DNA of 64,000 nucleotides from an uncultured Bacilli bacterium (GTDB lineage Bacteria; Bacillota_I; Bacilli_A; RF39; UBA660): positions 15,611 through 79,610 of the forward strand of contig CAJTIX010000004.1 of assembly GCA_910576795.1 (NCBI GenBank), given 5' to 3'. The notes under the pieces are model-generated. The model saw only the letters and a program-made list of their open reading frames with translations. It did not search any database and had not been told where the DNA came from. The translations under genes and the position numbers were made by a program. Position 1 is the first letter of the stretch. Each line of letters starts with the position of its first letter. This document shows, piece after piece, positions 62,180 through 64,000 of this stretch.

Positions 62180-62250
62180 TGGATTAAATCAACTTTCGAT
62201 TGCAAAAATTATAACAAAGTGATATGATAAATACCACGGAGGATTATATA

Positions 62251-62694
62251 ATGGCAGTAAGAACAGAAGAAATTCCAGTAAAATTTAGCGGGATGATTTT
62301 AAAGAAAGTACCAACTGATAAGATATCGCAAACAACTGGTTTTGGAAAATTGTATGTTGTTTTCATTGATGAGGGTACAAATACTTTTAAATTGGCAATT
62401 CCAACATACTATAATGTAAAGACAATTGATGAAAATAATATATCACAAATGGATTCCTTAAAAAATGCGACATATCGTTGTAGTTTTGAAAATATAACAG
62501 ACAAGATACAATGGAACAATATTGAAGATGATATGTTTGCCCTTGTAATTGATCCTAAAACAAGAAAAGTAATTCGAATGACACAATTGACAGATTTTAA
62601 TGCGGATTGTATAAATTATTTTTATCAACATTTAGATCCAGAGGGTTGTCAATATCCAAATGCAGAGTCTAAGTTAAGAAGATATTATTTGTAA
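62251..62694 (+). CDS. hypothetical protein after tgt
   Basis: A 147-residue soluble protein rich in beta-strand pattern (VKFSGMILKKVP, LYVVFIDEGTNTFKLAIP). No signal or membrane segment. ATG 62251 is set by CGGAGG at 62239-62244; ATG 62224 lies before that site. It stands alone between tgt and a terminator. I do not recognise the family. Confidence 0.7.
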   Translation: MAVRTEEIPVKFSGMILKKVPTDKISQTTGFGKLYVVFIDEGTNTFKLAIPTYYNVKTIDENNISQMDSLKNATYRCSFENITDKIQWNNIEDDMFALVIDPKTRKVIRMTQLTDFNADCINYFYQHLDPEGCQYPNAESKLRRYYL

Positions 62695-62697
62695 AAT

Positions 62698-62722
62698 AAA
62701 AGAGATTGTGTTATCTCTTTTG
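62698..62722. terminator. bidirectional terminator between converging genes
   Basis: AAAAGAGAT pairs with ATCTCTTTT around six bases and T runs follow on both strands. Confidence 0.8.
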
Positions 62723-63088
62723 TTTTTGTTGGTTTTTATTAATTCCAATCATACTTCCAAACATGCAAGTGATTGTTAAAATCAAATAGTAGATTAAATT
62801 TTTTACTTCTAAATGATTATGAAGTCCTAAGTAGTTGAATAAAATAATCAGTACAAGAAAGAGGAAAGATAACTTAAGTCCTTCTAACCATCCTTTTTGC
62901 TTACTTTCTTTTCCGATTAGAAATCCACCAATAAATAATGTGAGAATTGGTCCTATAATTTCTAAAATAGTAACCATTTTCTTTCCAATAATATTAAAAT
63001 AGTTGAAAAAAGTGATAAACAATGTAAAAAGTAGTAGAATTCCTATCATAATTCCTATTATTTTAGCACTTGTTTTTAAATATTTCAT
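62711..63088 (-). CDS. TIGR04086-family membrane protein
   Basis: A 125-residue protein with four hydrophobic segments and the family-like IGPILTLFIGGFLIGKESKQKGWLEGL. Bacillus YrzE is the usual reference and lies near tgt, as here. No function is known. ATG 63088 follows AGGAGGA. Its stop is in the shared terminator. Confidence 0.75.
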   Translation of the reverse strand: MKYLKTSAKIIGIMIGILLLFTLFITFFNYFNIIGKKMVTILEIIGPILTLFIGGFLIGKESKQKGWLEGLKLSFLFLVLIILFNYLGLHNHLEVKNLIYYLILTITCMFGSMIGINKNQQKQKR

Positions 63089-63162
63089 ACGATTCCTCCT
63101 AATACGATATATGAGATTGTATAAAATAATATGATTGGTACATAAGAAAATAGGTGATTCAT

Positions 63163-63792
63163 ATGTACTTTATTTTAATGGCAAAAACGTTATTTTTATA
63201 TCTGTTTATTATTTTTGTATATCGCTTAATGGGAAAAAAAGAAATTGGTGAGCTAGGGATTGGGGATTTGATTGTAACTGTTTTAGTTGCAGAATTGGCA
63301 GCACTTTCGATTGAAGAACCCAATAAATCTATTTGGATTTCAGTTGTTCCTATTTTGGTGTTAGTAATATCTGAAATTGTTATTAGTTATTTGAGTTTAA
63401 AGAGCGATAAATTTAGGAATTTTATAGATGGACATCCCACAGTCATTATTAAAAATGGTAAAGTCAATTTTAGTGCGATGAGTAAATTACGTTACACATT
63501 AGATGATTTGATTACACAACTTCGTGGAGAAGGAATTAAAAGTATTGAAGAAGTAGATTATGCCGTTTTAGAAACAAGTGGAGATTTATCCGTTTTTCAA
63601 AATACAAAAGATTATCCAATGCCTATTATCTTAGACGGTGTGATTCAAGAGAAGATTTTGCCTGAACTCAAAAAGGACAAACAGTGGATTTTGAATATGC
63701 TGAAAAAACAGAATGTAGATTTAGAAAATGTATTTTATGCTTTTTATACTCAAAATAAATTATTTGTAATCAAAAAAGAGGAACTTTTATAA
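63163..63792 (+). CDS. YetF-like DUF421 membrane protein
   Basis: A 209-residue protein with three N-terminal membrane segments (LFLYLFIIFVYRLMGKKEIG is the typical start) and a soluble YetF domain: DGHPTVIIKNGKVNFSAM, LRGEGI and VDYAVLETSGDLSVF. Family members occur in spore formers; one B. subtilis role is in spore membrane (YetF/YdfS-type), still unclear. ATG 63163 follows AGGTGA; GTG 63154 overlaps that site. Confidence 0.88.
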   Translation: MYFILMAKTLFLYLFIIFVYRLMGKKEIGELGIGDLIVTVLVAELAALSIEEPNKSIWISVVPILVLVISEIVISYLSLKSDKFRNFIDGHPTVIIKNGKVNFSAMSKLRYTLDDLITQLRGEGIKSIEEVDYAVLETSGDLSVFQNTKDYPMPIILDGVIQEKILPELKKDKQWILNMLKKQNVDLENVFYAFYTQNKLFVIKKEELL

Positions 63793-63849
63793 AGACATTT
63801 ATACTTATCTATGATAAAATGGTAGCATACAATTTAAAGGGTGAGTATT

Positions 63850-64000
63850 ATGGTAGAAAATTTAGTTGAATTTTTTGTTAGTTTATTTAGTGGTATTAGT
63901 AGTATTCCATTTGGAAAAGAGATCACTATTTTCTTTATTTCTTGTATGCCTATTTTAGAATTAAGAGGAGGAATACTGGCTGCTTCTTTACTACATGTAA
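63850..64000 (+). CDS. small multidrug export protein family (3' end outside the window)
   Basis: The first 50 residues of a membrane protein. KEITIFFISCMPILELRGGI matches the opening of PF06695 (COG2426) proteins, whose pattern is a hydrophobic segment then P-ELRG. ATG 63850 follows AAGGGTGAG. The frame is open to the window end. The family name reflects an early annotation; transport activity is not well established. Confidence 0.75.
   Translation, partial: MVENLVEFFVSLFSGISSIPFGKEITIFFISCMPILELRGGILAASLLHV

Noticed and set aside
1..64000. tRNA, rRNA, prophage, insertion sequence transposase genes
   Set aside because: I looked on both strands and saw no tRNA cloverleaf, rRNA segment, integrase or transposase that I could support.

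Overview
The window is a 64 kb stretch of a low-GC Bacillota chromosome using the standard bacterial code: TGA ends many genes, for instance the flippase at 9213-9215 and ftsY at 51049-51051. Several genes mark an endospore former: spo0A, two alpha/beta small acid-soluble spore proteins, a CotD-like coat protein, a PdaA-like cortex deacetylase and a LysM amidase without signal peptide. Gene order recalls Bacillus (thiI next to spore protein genes, dnaD-nth facing pbp1-recU, ftsY-ylxM-ffh), but fermentation rests on phosphoketolase and acetate kinase. A gut Bacilli or Erysipelotrichia-like lineage is my inference; no rRNA or other marker in the window settles it.

Layout. 1-2.8 kb: end of thiI, two spore protein genes, a frameshifted lipoprotein gene and clpP. 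2.9-16.5 kb: nucleoside kinase, gap, a prepilin-like protein, pgk, a flippase, a glycolipid glycosyltransferase, spo0A, a phosphoglycerate mutase fused to a membrane anchor and two outer domains, a phosphodiester glycosidase and a PdaA-like deacetylase. 16.6-26.9 kb: an AT-rich accessory island with a nonsense-broken UPF0158 gene, a pRiA4b ORF-3-like gene, a MazG-like pyrophosphohydrolase, a GIY-YIG/Schlafen-type helicase, a complete Wadjet system (jetABCD) and an unexplained structured element. 26.9-46.6 kb: LysM amidase, dus, lysS, two acetate kinase paralogues, nrnA, a PdaC-like deacetylase, HU, a minimal CCA-adding enzyme, dnaD, nth, PBP1A, recU and RNase J. 46.6-50.0 kb: the phosphoketolase gene flanked by two copies of what looks like an undescribed type I toxin-antitoxin module. 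50.0-64.0 kb: ftsY, ylxM, a HerA-like ATPase, a HipA-like kinase, ffh, cotD, a YebC-family regulator, two XRE regulators, T-box-controlled glyS, tgt, membrane proteins and the start of a small multidrug export protein gene.

The most interesting observation is the pair of modules at 46.7-47.0 and 49.6-50.0 kb. Each encodes a 26-residue hydrophobic peptide behind a good ribosome binding site. In each, the 5' and 3' ends of the mRNA are complementary over a long distance. Each has a convergent antisense promoter with 17 bp spacing, an antisense 5' hairpin with a GAAA loop conserved through a base-pair-preserving change, and an antisense terminator beginning at the peptide stop codon. The second is the in-frame fusion of a glycolytic enzyme to a transmembrane segment and two extracytoplasmic domains.

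Metabolic logic: phosphoketolase makes acetyl phosphate, acetate kinase turns it into ATP, and gap, pgk and gpmI supply lower glycolysis. Translation-linked genes (lysS, glyS, tgt, dus, CCA enzyme, thiI), the SRP pathway (ftsY, ylxM, ffh) and repair or replication genes (recU, nth, dnaD) make up most of the ordinary content.
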